A stretch of DNA of 64,000 nucleotides from Lachnospiraceae bacterium. GTDB taxonomy: Bacteria; Bacillota; Clostridia; Lachnospirales; Lachnospiraceae. The stretch is from assembly GCA_017461045.1 (NCBI GenBank), contig JAFTZJ010000024.1:1-64000 (forward strand), in the 5' to 3' direction. Positions 49,738-59,559 of the stretch are shown here, in pieces. Every line of letters starts with the position of its first letter. Positions within the stretch are counted from its first letter, which is position 1. The notes under the pieces are model-generated. The model had not been told where the DNA came from. It did no database searches and saw nothing but the letters and a program-made list of their open reading frames with translations. A program made the translations under genes and the position numbers.

Positions 49738-52700
49738 ATGTTAAAGAATAAAAATGTAAAAATCATAATTGGCGCAGTGATTGCACTGTGTGTTCTGGTC
49801 GCAGCTTCTATCTGGGCATCCATGTCATTAAAATCGAATTCGGTAGATGATTTCAATTATCAGATGTTAGCGGAATCAAGCGATGGTGCTTCTACCATGA
49901 CACAGATTGATCATATTATCGAGAATTCGAATGCTGCAGATACAGATGCAAGCGATGAGTATGATACAAGTAATTATTATTTCTACATCATTGTTCCAAA
50001 TGATGCAGGAAAGACAGCCGTAATGACTGATTTAAATGCATTTATTGCAGATGGCGGATTTAAGGATTACATTGTAAATGATTACAGAACGATTCCGGAA
50101 ACCATGCCAGAAGGAAAAGTGATTCCGGTTGTAAAGACAGTTGGTGAGTTAAATGCTTCCGCTGACGTTGCAACGGAAATTGGTAAGGCAGACTTGATTT
50201 ATGTGTATGCTGCTTCTAATGCAGCATATTCCGGTGGTAATGCTATTTCAGAAGATTTGTATAAAGCACTTCATAATTATGCATTTGGTTCATTAAAGCC
50301 ATTAATTATGAATTATGGTTTAACTAATAGTGGTAGCAGTCCTGATGTAGAAGATCCTATAGTAACCGGTTCTGATTCACAGATGTTCTTTATGACCACA
50401 CAGGATTTTAAGAACAGTTGGAAGAGAACTAAGACAACCAATATTAGTGCGTGGGATAAGAATACTGCAGATGCAGCAGCTGCAATCAGTACGATTGAAA
50501 CCTATATTTCATCCCCACGTTCTACCTATACTACCTATCAGGCGAACCGTTTGACAATTCCGACTGGTTATGAAAGTTGGGCGGATTATTGGAAGAGAAC
50601 CGGAACAGCAGATCCAACCTTGAATGTATTATATATTTATGGTGATAATGCTAGTGCTGTTATAAGCGTATCAGATATGCACGACTTGGCAAATTGGATG
50701 GTTAATTCTAATGGTGGTCAGGATAGTGTATTTGGAGCATCGAGTGCAGATCAGGATTTGCCAACCGTAGCAATAGCAGATACTTTGCAGGCAGATGCTT
50801 TAACAGTTAATCATTTATATGCAGAAGTTAATGGGGTGAAAGTGAAGAAATATGACTATATTTTCATTGCTCCGGATACATATGCAAATCATGATATTTC
50901 GACAGAAGTAAGAACAGAATTAAATAAGTTGTCTGAAGATACCAACGGATTAACCTATATCTTGTTTGGTACCTTGGAAGGTGCGACTACCAGTGGTGGT
51001 GGCAATTCCGGTGGTGGTACAGCCGGCGGAGAAACTCTTGTAATTGATACAACTACTAACTTTGGTAAATTGATTGACTTATCAATTACCACCAACGGTT
51101 ATTCAAAGAAGAATAATATCTTAGTAGTAGGTTTCGATTATATGAAGACCATGGCAGGAAATCCGGATAAAAATCCGAAGAAGATTTCCAGCATTGTAAC
51201 TTTGATTAATAAGAGTACCTATCGTGGATATGCAGGTAGTGGTGCCGGTGGCGGAAGTGGTTCTGTATCAACAACTGCTTACCGTGTATTAGAACTTCAG
51301 CCATGTTATCCGATTGATAAGGAGTTGGCGGCAAACCAGACCGGTTTTAATACGAGTTTAAGTAAATATACCGGTTCTGATGGTAATTATTACCCTGAAA
51401 AACCACTTGGTAATTATTACACTATTCCATCCAATGTATTGAATACATCAGAAATTGATAATTATTCAACATATGATGAAAATACAGATACTATGGTAAT
51501 GGACGCTGAGTATTACAAATGGGATTTGTCAAAAGCAAAGATTTCCTATGCTTTGAATATGCAGGCAGACCAGATTGAGTTAGTACAGATGTCTACGGAT
51601 GAGTACATTACTGCAAAAGCAGATGTAACCGATAGTTTTGACTTAATTTACATCGGCGGTAATATGTCAGCATTTAAGAATAATTTGGCATATGGTTATT
51701 CACCAAGCTATTACAGTACAGCAGAGTGGTGTAAATACGAAACCGTATTCAGTATGTATACACATACCGGTGAAATGACAGCGATTGCAGGTCAGCGACT
51801 GTTAAGTAATAACCCATACACATACACAGTTATGAATGGTAATGATATTACTTATGATCGTTTAACACAGTTGCAAGGATATATTGATGCAGGTATGCCA
51901 ATTGTATTCAGTAACGAGATTTGGCAGGCATATGAAGCAGCCGTAGCAGATGGTTACAAGAACCGTTATATGGATCCGGATTGTAACATGTTTAAGTTGT
52001 GTGCATATGCAGAGTCAAAAGACGCTGGGTTGGTGGATGATTCCATCTTGTTGAATTGGAATAATCGCAAGCCTTATGCTGGCGGTGGCAATGCAAACTT
52101 CTATGCAGATTACTATGTTGCAAATGAGGAAGAAGTAATAGATAATCCAACCGGATTCTATGGTTCATCATCAAAAGTAACAATATACAGTGATACGCTT
52201 AGTAATCAGTTAATGAATTGCGTATACAGTAATGATACTAGTGTTCGTCCAAAGTTTGTTATTGATACAACGGCAATTCCTTATGTAGAAGGTGACAGTA
52301 AAACCGAGTTGGAGGAGAGAAGTGTTACTTGGACAGTAAAACTGTTAAATCCAATTGACGGACATTCTTATGAAGCAATTCTGTTGGAAGATACAGATGA
52401 CAATGCTGTATTTACACTGGGTAGTGGTCCAATGGATAAAGGCGAGCAGGTTACAAGTGCGAACTTTAGTGGTGATACAGCAAGCTTGGCTTATACATAT
52501 CCAAGCGATGAATTCGGTGCTTTTAGCTGGAAGATAGTCGTAAGAGATATTACCAATCAGGCTGCTGGTAGCTATACAGCAATTACATGCTTTAAGAAGT
52601 TAGAGGATCAGCCAAAGAAGCAGGCAAGTGTATTGGAGATTATGCCTATGACACAGGCAAATTGTCAGTCTACGAATCCAACTTCACCGGATGGTCATAC

Positions 52701-55005
52701 CTTCTACTTAGATAAGAATTATCAGCAGAGTAGTGGTAACCCATATTTGTATTCCAGCTATGGAACGGCTAAGGCAGATGAATATGGTTATTGTCCAATT
52801 GTACATAGTCCAGATGCTTACGGAAGCGATGCATTGAACTTTAACAGTAATTTAATTGCAAAGGCAAGTAAAGACGGTAACTATCAAGGCTTATCTGATG
52901 TTAATATGGGTAAGTATATGACAACCTTAAGTGTTAACCGATATGATAGTGCAGCCGGACATGAAGACCGTGATTACAACTATATGGATTTGGTATCGGA
53001 TGAGTTTGATTTCTCATTGGACATCATGTATATGGATGATATTGAGTTTTATGCAAATGCTGCTCGAAATACAACCGAAGAAGAACAGGCGGCGTATTTG
53101 ACAAAAGCGGAAGAAGCATATGCATTATATGAAGCATATATTACACCGGGTACAATTGAGTATAATCAGTTAAAAGCCGCTGAAGATAATATGCGAAATG
53201 CCTTAATTAGTATTCGTGATGGTAACGGCTATACAGCGGATTATGAAGTTATAGATTGGCAGGGTAATTCGTCTAAGATAACAATGTCTTACCCAACAAG
53301 CGATTATAAGACATATGGTATTGATAATATGTTACAATCCAGAGATTACTTCCGATTCTTCTATTTGAATACATCAGTATATCATGGTGATAATTATTGT
53401 CAGGCAGCTGCGTTGGTATACTTTGGTGCATATAAGCCTTACATTGAAGTTCATGATGAGATGGTAGAAGCTTACAGAGCATATCGACACTACAGCATGA
53501 TGGCATATGGTCCGGAAGAATACTTAAGAAAGAACTATGATGTAATTGTAGTTGGTTTCTTGGATGATTATAATGGTAACTTTACAGACTTTAGTCAGAA
53601 TGCAACCGATGACTTGTTAGCATTCACTAATTATGTGGATGAAGAAGGGGATGCAAATGGCGGAAGCTTATTGATGACCCATGATAATATGACATATTCT
53701 TATGACGCAAGTCATGCAGTAACATTAACAGCAACCATGCGAAATGTTATGGGTATGTCAGGATATAGTCAATTAACACGTACTGCAGGAACAGAAAATA
53801 ATAGTCTTTCTAAGTACTCAAGTACAGATGCAGACCGTTATTTCTTAACTAATATGTCTTCTGATGCAAACTATGATTTGAGCATGAGAAGTACTAATTC
53901 AGGTGCTACATGGAATACAACTGCTAATGAGTGGATGAGCAAGGCTGGTAAGGGAAGCGGTAAAGCTTTCAATCTACAGGGTTATACAGATGTATTTAAT
54001 GTATATGAAACCAATACCGGTAGAACCTTACGTTACACATATGCAGAATTCCAGATTGAAGAATCAATTAAGTATAATATGCAGGTTACCGGTCCGTTGT
54101 TAGTAACCGGTACAGCGAAAGCAACTCAGGTAAACCGTGGTGTAGTAACCACATATCCATTCTACATTGCTTCTGATTTGCGTATTTCTAATACACATAG
54201 TCAGGCATTTGCATTGGATTTGGAAGATGAAGATGTAACTGTATGGTATACCTTGGCTGCAGATGCAGGTGGTGAAGCCGGAACTTCCGGTGGTACGAAT
54301 TACACTGTTATGAAGGAAAATTCATCCTTCTATGCAGCAACACCAAAGGATGGTGTAGATAACTACTATATTTATTCTGTTGGTAATATTACCTACTGTG
54401 GTGCCGGACATGCGTTAATTACCGGTGATGAGCGTGATAACAATGACGAGCGTCGGTTATTCTTGAACGTATTGGTAAATATGGCACAGAAGACCGGTAA
54501 GTCCAATAAGAAGGCAGAAGATATTGTCTTGTTTGATCCGGATGGAACAACACCGGCTCCTGGTGAAGTAGTTAAGAGAAATGCAGAACACGGATATTAC
54601 ATTGATGTAAATTCTGGTGTAGATTATCCGGAATTCGGTTTCGGTATTCAGAAGAATAATTCTCAGTCTGTAACAAATGTTCAGGTATTCTATGATTTGG
54701 ATTATGATGCATCGAAGACAGATGAAGAGAATGATATGTATGTTTCAGAAGGTATTGGAGCAGATAAGCATATTCTGATTCCGACTACAGATGATGTATT
54801 ACAGATTCTGAATGAAGGTGGCGTTTACTTAATTAATCGTGAGACTTGTCCGGGATTAATTACACAGCGTTCATACTTCGAACCATATGGTGGTCAATAT
54901 ACCTATTTGGTAGTGCGTGTAACATTAACAGAAGGTGACAAGAATACTGTAATTACAAAACGAATCAAAGTCGTTTTAACAAGAGAATTACTGAATTTAA
55001 CTTAA
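49738..55005 (+). CDS. Very large membrane-anchored protein of the pilus operon (possibly DUF5057-containing)
   Basis: A 1755-residue protein with one N-terminal membrane segment (about 8-27) and no prepilin motif, so mostly extracellular. Two Gly-rich linkers (about 419-431 and 500-508) split it. The parts after the linkers carry similar sequence starts: RVLELQPCYPID near 517 and VLEIMPMTQANCQ near 964. Each is followed later by a beta-strand and Asp pattern (DLIYIGGNMS; DVIVVGFLDDYNGNF near 1270). The C-terminus is Ig-like (about 1640-1755). I recall the name DUF5057 for proteins of this type but cannot confirm it. As the last gene of the operon it may be a PilY1-like tip or adhesin partner. 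No function is known. Confidence 0.7.
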   Translation: MLKNKNVKIIIGAVIALCVLVAASIWASMSLKSNSVDDFNYQMLAESSDGASTMTQIDHIIENSNAADTDASDEYDTSNYYFYIIVPNDAGKTAVMTDLNAFIADGGFKDYIVNDYRTIPETMPEGKVIPVVKTVGELNASADVATEIGKADLIYVYAASNAAYSGGNAISEDLYKALHNYAFGSLKPLIMNYGLTNSGSSPDVEDPIVTGSDSQMFFMTTQDFKNSWKRTKTTNISAWDKNTADAAAAISTIETYISSPRSTYTTYQANRLTIPTGYESWADYWKRTGTADPTLNVLYIYGDNASAVISVSDMHDLANWMVNSNGGQDSVFGASSADQDLPTVAIADTLQADALTVNHLYAEVNGVKVKKYDYIFIAPDTYANHDISTEVRTELNKLSEDTNGLTYILFGTLEGATTSGGGNSGGGTAGGETLVIDTTTNFGKLIDLSITTNGYSKKNNILVVGFDYMKTMAGNPDKNPKKISSIVTLINKSTYRGYAGSGAGGGSGSVSTTAYRVLELQPCYPIDKELAANQTGFNTSLSKYTGSDGNYYPEKPLGNYYTIPSNVLNTSEIDNYSTYDENTDTMVMDAEYYKWDLSKAKISYALNMQADQIELVQMSTDEYITAKADVTDSFDLIYIGGNMSAFKNNLAYGYSPSYYSTAEWCKYETVFSMYTHTGEMTAIAGQRLLSNNPYTYTVMNGNDITYDRLTQLQGYIDAGMPIVFSNEIWQAYEAAVADGYKNRYMDPDCNMFKLCAYAESKDAGLVDDSILLNWNNRKPYAGGGNANFYADYYVANEEEVIDNPTGFYGSSSKVTIYSDTLSNQLMNCVYSNDTSVRPKFVIDTTAIPYVEGDSKTELEERSVTWTVKLLNPIDGHSYEAILLEDTDDNAVFTLGSGPMDKGEQVTSANFSGDTASLAYTYPSDEFGAFSWKIVVRDITNQAAGSYTAITCFKKLEDQPKKQASVLEIMPMTQANCQSTNPTSPDGHTFYLDKNYQQSSGNPYLYSSYGTAKADEYGYCPIVHSPDAYGSDALNFNSNLIAKASKDGNYQGLSDVNMGKYMTTLSVNRYDSAAGHEDRDYNYMDLVSDEFDFSLDIMYMDDIEFYANAARNTTEEEQAAYLTKAEEAYALYEAYITPGTIEYNQLKAAEDNMRNALISIRDGNGYTADYEVIDWQGNSSKITMSYPTSDYKTYGIDNMLQSRDYFRFFYLNTSVYHGDNYCQAAALVYFGAYKPYIEVHDEMVEAYRAYRHYSMMAYGPEEYLRKNYDVIVVGFLDDYNGNFTDFSQNATDDLLAFTNYVDEEGDANGGSLLMTHDNMTYSYDASHAVTLTATMRNVMGMSGYSQLTRTAGTENNSLSKYSSTDADRYFLTNMSSDANYDLSMRSTNSGATWNTTANEWMSKAGKGSGKAFNLQGYTDVFNVYETNTGRTLRYTYAEFQIEESIKYNMQVTGPLLVTGTAKATQVNRGVVTTYPFYIASDLRISNTHSQAFALDLEDEDVTVWYTLAADAGGEAGTSGGTNYTVMKENSSFYAATPKDGVDNYYIYSVGNITYCGAGHALITGDERDNNDERRLFLNVLVNMAQKTGKSNKKAEDIVLFDPDGTTPAPGEVVKRNAEHGYYIDVNSGVDYPEFGFGIQKNNSQSVTNVQVFYDLDYDASKTDEENDMYVSEGIGADKHILIPTTDDVLQILNEGGVYLINRETCPGLITQRSYFEPYGGQYTYLVVRVTLTEGDKNTVITKRIKVVLTRELLNLT

Positions 55006-55032
55006 TAAGATTAAATGTAACCAAGTAATTTG

Positions 55033-55072
55033 CAGCTGCATTTGTAGAAATACAAATGCAGCTGTTCTTTTT
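55033..55072 (+). terminator. Rho-independent terminator of the pilus operon
   Basis: A perfect 14-bp stem (CAGCTGCATTTGTA with its complement) with a GAAA loop at 55033-55064 is followed by TTCTTTTT. It lies 28 bases after the stop of the 1755-residue gene and closes the pilus operon. Confidence 0.92.
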
Positions 55073-55073
55073 G

Positions 55074-55103
55074 TTGAAATCTGTATTCACTCTGTTGTAT
55101 AAT
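55074..55103 (+). promoter_or_regulatory. Predicted sigma-A promoter of the gene at 55132
   Basis: TTGAAA at 55074-55079 and a perfect TATAAT at 55098-55103 are 18 bases apart. It begins directly after the pilus terminator, so the next gene is a separate unit. Confidence 0.65.
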
Positions 55104-55131
55104 ATTATGGAATATGTATGGAGGTACAGTT

Positions 55132-55791
55132 ATGTTTGATACAATCGGAAATGCAATCTGCACCGTAGCACTCGGTGTTGTATTGGTTTATTTGATCATA
55201 TGGACCTGTAAGTTTATAATAAAGCGACTTACAAAACAGCAGGAAAAGCATAGTGTGGTTATTCGGGAGAAGCAGAAGTCGATTCGTCAACGAACCATTG
55301 CTTGTGCAAAGAATTACTGGTATAACATTCGTGAAGTGGAAGATTGTCCGCAGGATATGCCGGTAGAGCGTCTGTATCATTATTTTGAAACAGAACAGGA
55401 ATGCATTAAAGCATTGATTATTGAGATGTATGATTGTGCGTTGGTTCGGACAGAAGAATTAGAACGGATTGCATATGGCGAGGCAAAGCCTGTAGAGATG
55501 ATTGTGAATCCATACGAGATTGATGATGAATATGATGATTTCGATTATGATTTTGATGAAGCAGTGGAAGAATTAATGCTTCAGGATGATGATGAAGTTG
55601 CCGCATCTGCAGAGGAAGCGGATGATGCAGAGATTCGTGCAGAGATTTATGATCGTTGGACAGAATATGTTATGCAGTTATATGATATGGTTAGCGTGAA
55701 TTGTAATGAGGAGATGAAGTCTCACATTCGTAGTAAGATTATGAGTTACGGACATAAGGATGTGGAGATTTTGATTCATAGTCCGGAGTAA
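55132..55791 (+). CDS. Unknown bitopic membrane protein
   Basis: A 219-residue protein that I do not recognise. One membrane segment near the N-terminus (about 8-28, CTVALGVVLVYLIIWTC), then a basic helix (KRLTKQQEKHSVVIREKQKS), a helical middle part and a strongly acidic stretch (DDEYDDFDYDFDEAVEE) before a helical end. The bulk is likely cytoplasmic. ATG 55132 follows GGAGG; an ATG at 55114 has no such site. It has its own promoter between the pilus operon and 6S RNA. Confidence 0.7.
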   Translation: MFDTIGNAICTVALGVVLVYLIIWTCKFIIKRLTKQQEKHSVVIREKQKSIRQRTIACAKNYWYNIREVEDCPQDMPVERLYHYFETEQECIKALIIEMYDCALVRTEELERIAYGEAKPVEMIVNPYEIDDEYDDFDYDFDEAVEELMLQDDDEVAASAEEADDAEIRAEIYDRWTEYVMQLYDMVSVNCNEEMKSHIRSKIMSYGHKDVEILIHSPE

Positions 55792-55875
55792 GAGTTTAGA
55801 TTCGAAAACTTGATTTTGGTTGTGAGTTTGTCTGTTTGGTAATATAAGGGACTATTGATTGGATGAATAATCAAC

Positions 55876-55904
55876 TTGTATTTTACATATGAATAAGGTA
55901 TAAT
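55876..55904 (+). promoter_or_regulatory. Promoter of 6S RNA
   Basis: TTGTAT at 55876-55881 and a perfect TATAAT at 55899-55904 are 17 bases apart. Transcription should begin at about 55911, at the GTAACGAAGG start of the RNA. Confidence 0.75.
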
Positions 55905-55910
55905 AGCAGT

Positions 55911-56137
55911 AACGAAGGTGACACAGGTTGCTGGTTTTGTTACAACGGCTATTAAAGCCTGAGATGTACGATAATTCCCTTAATTTTGAACCTACATTCA
56001 TTGATACGGGAGACCTATATTTCATGGTGGAATGTCAAGCCTCCGTTTGCAGTGGAAGGCAGGAAGCCAGATGCGGACACCCACCTAGCTATGCTAGGAG
56101 TCAAAAGAGGGAACCGGCATTTTGGGTGTTACTTAGA
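55911..56137 (+). ncRNA. ssrS: 6S RNA (SsrS)
   Basis: A global regulator that mimics an open promoter and binds the housekeeping RNA polymerase holoenzyme. Conserved blocks shared with known 6S RNAs are seen in order: CCTGAGATGTACGATAA, GAGACCTATATTTCAT, GGAATGTCAAGCCTCCG and GGACACCCACCTAGC. The ends AGGTGACAC and GTGTTACTT can pair to make the closing stem, and the region in between folds into the long interrupted hairpin. A strong promoter lies upstream and a terminator right downstream. Open frames within it (55928-56216) have no ribosome binding site and are not genes. Confidence 0.88.
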
Positions 56138-56173
56138 GATAAAAAGCAGCAGAGATGCTGCTTTTTATCTTTC
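56138..56173 (+). terminator. Terminator of 6S RNA
   Basis: GATAAAAAGCAGCA and TGCTGCTTTTTATC form a 14-bp stem with a GAGA loop at 56138-56169. The T-rich side of the stem serves as the T-tract and TTTC follows. Confidence 0.88.
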
Positions 56174-56261
56174 TATGCATACGGATAGGAAATACGTGAA
56201 TTTTAGAATAATGTAATCATATATGTGGAAAAGATTACAAGGAAGTTAGAGGATTACATAG

Positions 56262-58574
56262 TTGAAAGCAAAGAGTAAGGTTATTATATTAATTATTGGA
56301 ATTTTGGCAGTGCTGGGCGTTGTTGGAGGAGGACTGATTCATAAGATGTTTTTCTCCATTTCTCAGCCAGATGTATATTATACCCGTCAGGAAGCAGAAC
56401 TTATGTTGCAGCAGTTGAATGAAGGAACTGCCGTTCTCAATTTGGAACCGGAAGATAAGGGCGGTTTTACCGTAGGTGATGCGAAGAATGTTTTACAAGT
56501 CTTATTGGACTATGATGAAGCGACCATTGAGAAGGAAGCAGCACCTCATGCAGATGCAGTGTCTCCGATTGGCTTCTTATATAATGCAAGAGATAAGGTT
56601 ATGCTGTCCCAGACAGAGTTTCAAGCATTTTATGAATATTTGATTGAGAAAAGCGGAACTCAGATGGTGCAGGTAAAGTCTTGCTTGATTTTAGATACCG
56701 TGCAAGAGGAATTAGAGGATGGAACCAGCCGTTTGTATTTGATTACATCAGAGGAAAAACTGTTGGTGCAGGCCTTCGATGAAAAGCGACAAGAGAAGCT
56801 GCTTAAGCAGTTCATAGATTCAGAGGATTCTTTAGTACAAGTTTACACTACGGAAGGTCGTGTGTTCGATTATACCGGAGACGGAACAGATTCCGTATTA
56901 TTATCTAACGTGTGGATTGAGTCTTCGGATGATACACAGCTACAAGTGTTTATCAATGGCTATCATAAGACCTATGCTTGTAATCTGGAAAACGGAGAAA
57001 AGGTAGAGTCCACCTTGGCAGATATCCGTATATCCGCACAAGGAGTGTCGGATATCTTTATGAAATCCGATGTGATTACGGCAAAGGTATTGGCTGTAGG
57101 AGAAGATAGTGTAGAAGTAGAAGGCTATGGAAAACTGGCTCTTTCTGAGAATTATCGTATTTACAAGGTATATGGTGAATTAGCGGTAGAGCCTACCTCC
57201 CAGATTCTGGTAGGATATTCTACAACGAATTTTGTAGTGGCAGATGGTAAAATCGAAGCCGCTTTGATAACGGAGCCAATTCAGGCGGATCATATTCGTG
57301 TGGTTTTGGGAAATAGTGATTATACTTCACTGATTCATGATGAGGTGGTACTGACGGCGGATTGTCCGTTTACCATGAAGTTCAATGAGCAGACGATGGT
57401 ATTCGAGGCAGGCGAAGAGATTGCATTAACTATGACCTGTGGTTATATGGCAGGTGGACGGGTACATTTGTCACCAAATGAAGAAAATGGACGTATTCAG
57501 GTTCTATCTATAACCAGAAATGGCAAACAACCATCCTACCGGGGAACCATTGAAGTTGCACCGTATGGAGAGAATGGGTTGACCATTGTGAATGAACTGA
57601 GTTTAGAAGAGTATTTATATACAGTAGTACCAAGTGAGATGCCGACCTCGTATGGTTCTGAGGCATTACAGGTACAGGCAATTTGTGCCAGAGGATATGC
57701 CTACGCAAAGATGTTGGATGGTACCTATGCCAAGTACGGTGCCCATTTGGACGACAGTACAATGACCCAGGTGTATAATGCCATTGAAGAAAGTGAAGAA
57801 TCAATATTAGCGGTTAAGGACACTTATGGCATGGTTCCGTTTTATAACGGTGAAGTGATTCAGGCATACTTTTTCTCCACTTCTTGCGGAACCACTTGTA
57901 ATAATGGAGATGTTTGGGAAGGGGAGGCCTTACCGTATCTGACAGATAAATTAGAATGTGAGAATGCAGGGGAAGTGAACTTTACAGATGAAACTGCATT
58001 TCGGGCATTTATAGATGATAGTAGTGCATATGATACTTATGAGAAAGATTATTCCATGTATCGTTGGAATATAGAATACACACCGGAACAAATGACAGCA
58101 GCCATTGATGCAACCTTGGAGCAACGTTATGAAAGTAATCCGGAGCGTATTTTAACGTTACAAAGTGACGGAACCTATGCGAGTCAGCCAATTACAACAG
58201 TTGGAGAAGTACAGGACATTCAGATAACAGCACGTGGCAAAAGCGGTATTGTAAAGGAAATTACAGTGATAGGTTCAAAGGCGACTGTGAAAGCAACGGG
58301 ACAGACCAACGCTCGTGCATTAATGACGCCGATTCAGGTAACTATTCGTCGACAGGATGGTTCGGAATCCGTAGAATGGTCATTGATTCCTAGTCCATTT
58401 TACTATGTAACCAAGAATGGTGACGGTAACTTCGTAATTGTAGGTGGCGGGTTTGGCCATGGAGTTGGTATGAGCCAAAATGGAACGAAAGCAATGACAG
58501 AACTGGGTTATAGTGCGGAGGAAATTATTAAGCATTATTATACCGGCGTGGAGATTATTAATATTTATCGCTAG
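56262..58574 (+). CDS. SpoIID/LytB domain protein, large form
   Basis: A 770-residue protein with one N-terminal membrane segment (about 5-27). The C-terminal half is a SpoIID/LytB domain: LSLEEYLYTVVPSEMP with E459, LQVQAICARGYAYAK, YFFSTSCGTTCNNGDVWEG and the end GFGHGVGMSQNGTKAM. SpoIID proteins are lytic transglycosylases acting on denuded glycans. The first 420 residues are mostly beta and unassigned, so it is about twice the size of true SpoIID and is not certainly a sporulation protein. TTG 56262 is the start, with AGAGG nine bases upstream. Confidence 0.85.
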   Translation: MKAKSKVIILIIGILAVLGVVGGGLIHKMFFSISQPDVYYTRQEAELMLQQLNEGTAVLNLEPEDKGGFTVGDAKNVLQVLLDYDEATIEKEAAPHADAVSPIGFLYNARDKVMLSQTEFQAFYEYLIEKSGTQMVQVKSCLILDTVQEELEDGTSRLYLITSEEKLLVQAFDEKRQEKLLKQFIDSEDSLVQVYTTEGRVFDYTGDGTDSVLLSNVWIESSDDTQLQVFINGYHKTYACNLENGEKVESTLADIRISAQGVSDIFMKSDVITAKVLAVGEDSVEVEGYGKLALSENYRIYKVYGELAVEPTSQILVGYSTTNFVVADGKIEAALITEPIQADHIRVVLGNSDYTSLIHDEVVLTADCPFTMKFNEQTMVFEAGEEIALTMTCGYMAGGRVHLSPNEENGRIQVLSITRNGKQPSYRGTIEVAPYGENGLTIVNELSLEEYLYTVVPSEMPTSYGSEALQVQAICARGYAYAKMLDGTYAKYGAHLDDSTMTQVYNAIEESEESILAVKDTYGMVPFYNGEVIQAYFFSTSCGTTCNNGDVWEGEALPYLTDKLECENAGEVNFTDETAFRAFIDDSSAYDTYEKDYSMYRWNIEYTPEQMTAAIDATLEQRYESNPERILTLQSDGTYASQPITTVGEVQDIQITARGKSGIVKEITVIGSKATVKATGQTNARALMTPIQVTIRRQDGSESVEWSLIPSPFYYVTKNGDGNFVIVGGGFGHGVGMSQNGTKAMTELGYSAEEIIKHYYTGVEIINIYR

Positions 58575-58645
58575 ATATAATGCTGGCTTATAAGGCGAAG
58601 GGTGTGCGACAACGGATAGATAATGTATTTCAAAGGAGAAATTAG

Positions 58646-59473
58646 ATGAATAGGATGATTCGTATATTTCGGGATTTTTTGAAACGAATTAAAGAGGATC
58701 ATGTATCTGCCTATGCAGCACCAGCATCTGTCTTTTTGATTTTATCAGTATTTCCTTTCAGTAGAGTGATTTTAACAATGGTAAAGGTATTACCGATTCC
58801 ACAGGAATATATGATTATTGCACTGCATTATCTCTTACCTAACGAGATTGAAAGTCTGATTATGTCGGTGTTACTGGATATGATTTTCAATTCCGGGGGG
58901 CCGATGTTATCTTTTTCCATTATTATTGCGTTATGGTCTGCTTCCAGAGGGATATTATCCATTAGCAATGGTTTGAATTCGGTTTATCGTACGGAAGAAT
59001 CCAGAAATTACTTCGTGTTGCGAAGTATCGCAACGTTGCATACATTAATTGTAGCAATTGCACTGGTAGTCTTATTGGTAGTTTTTGTGTTTGGCAATTC
59101 TATTTATCAGTTGGTAATCGAGGAGATTCCCTTACTGAATCAGGTTGCCGGTACAATTTTAAGTGTGCGGGTAATTGCCGGATTTGGGTTATTATTCGTA
59201 ATGTTTGTTGCTATGTATAAGGGGTTGCCGAATCACAAGATTACATTGCGGCAGGCGGCGCCGGGGGCTTTATTCTCGGCAGTTTCATGGATATTGGTTT
59301 CCTTTGGGTTTTCTGTTTATGTCAATCATTTTAGTGATTATTCCAGATTGTATGGAAGTCTGGCCGGAATTGCCATTGCAATGGTCTGGGTTTATTTAAT
59401 GATGAATCTGGTGCTATGGGGCGGCGAAATAAACGAATATATTATGGAGCAAGAACCCAAAAGCAAGTATTGA
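58646..59473 (+). CDS. YihY/UPF0761 family inner membrane protein
   Basis: A 275-residue protein with about six membrane helices. The family pattern ISAYAAxAxFFLxLSxFPF appears here as VSAYAAPASVFLILSVFPF, and GSLAGIAIAMVWVYLMMNLVLWGGEINE is typical of the C-terminal end (quoted as GSLAGIAIAMVW and LWGGEINE). The function of the family is not settled despite the old name ribonuclease BN. AAAGGAG precedes ATG 58646. Its end overlaps the divIVA-like promoter. Confidence 0.88.
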   Translation: MNRMIRIFRDFLKRIKEDHVSAYAAPASVFLILSVFPFSRVILTMVKVLPIPQEYMIIALHYLLPNEIESLIMSVLLDMIFNSGGPMLSFSIIIALWSASRGILSISNGLNSVYRTEESRNYFVLRSIATLHTLIVAIALVVLLVVFVFGNSIYQLVIEEIPLLNQVAGTILSVRVIAGFGLLFVMFVAMYKGLPNHKITLRQAAPGALFSAVSWILVSFGFSVYVNHFSDYSRLYGSLAGIAIAMVWVYLMMNLVLWGGEINEYIMEQEPKSKY

Positions 59474-59498
59474 AGTTTTAAAATGAATTTGTTATAAT
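59470..59498 (+). promoter_or_regulatory. Predicted sigma-A promoter of the divIVA-like gene
   Basis: TTGAAG at 59470-59475 and a perfect TATAAT at 59493-59498 are 17 bases apart. The -35 overlaps the stop codon of the YihY gene. The start would be near 59505, giving a leader of about 55 bases. Confidence 0.65.
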
Positions 59499-59559
59499 CA
59501 TTTTATATGAAAATAGGGAAAATTTTTGTGTATTTTAACATAGAAAGGAAGAATGTGGG

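Noticed and set aside
55928..56216. Two overlapping open frames of 76 and 86 codons
   Set aside because: They lie over conserved 6S RNA blocks, lack ribosome binding sites and have no protein-like pattern.
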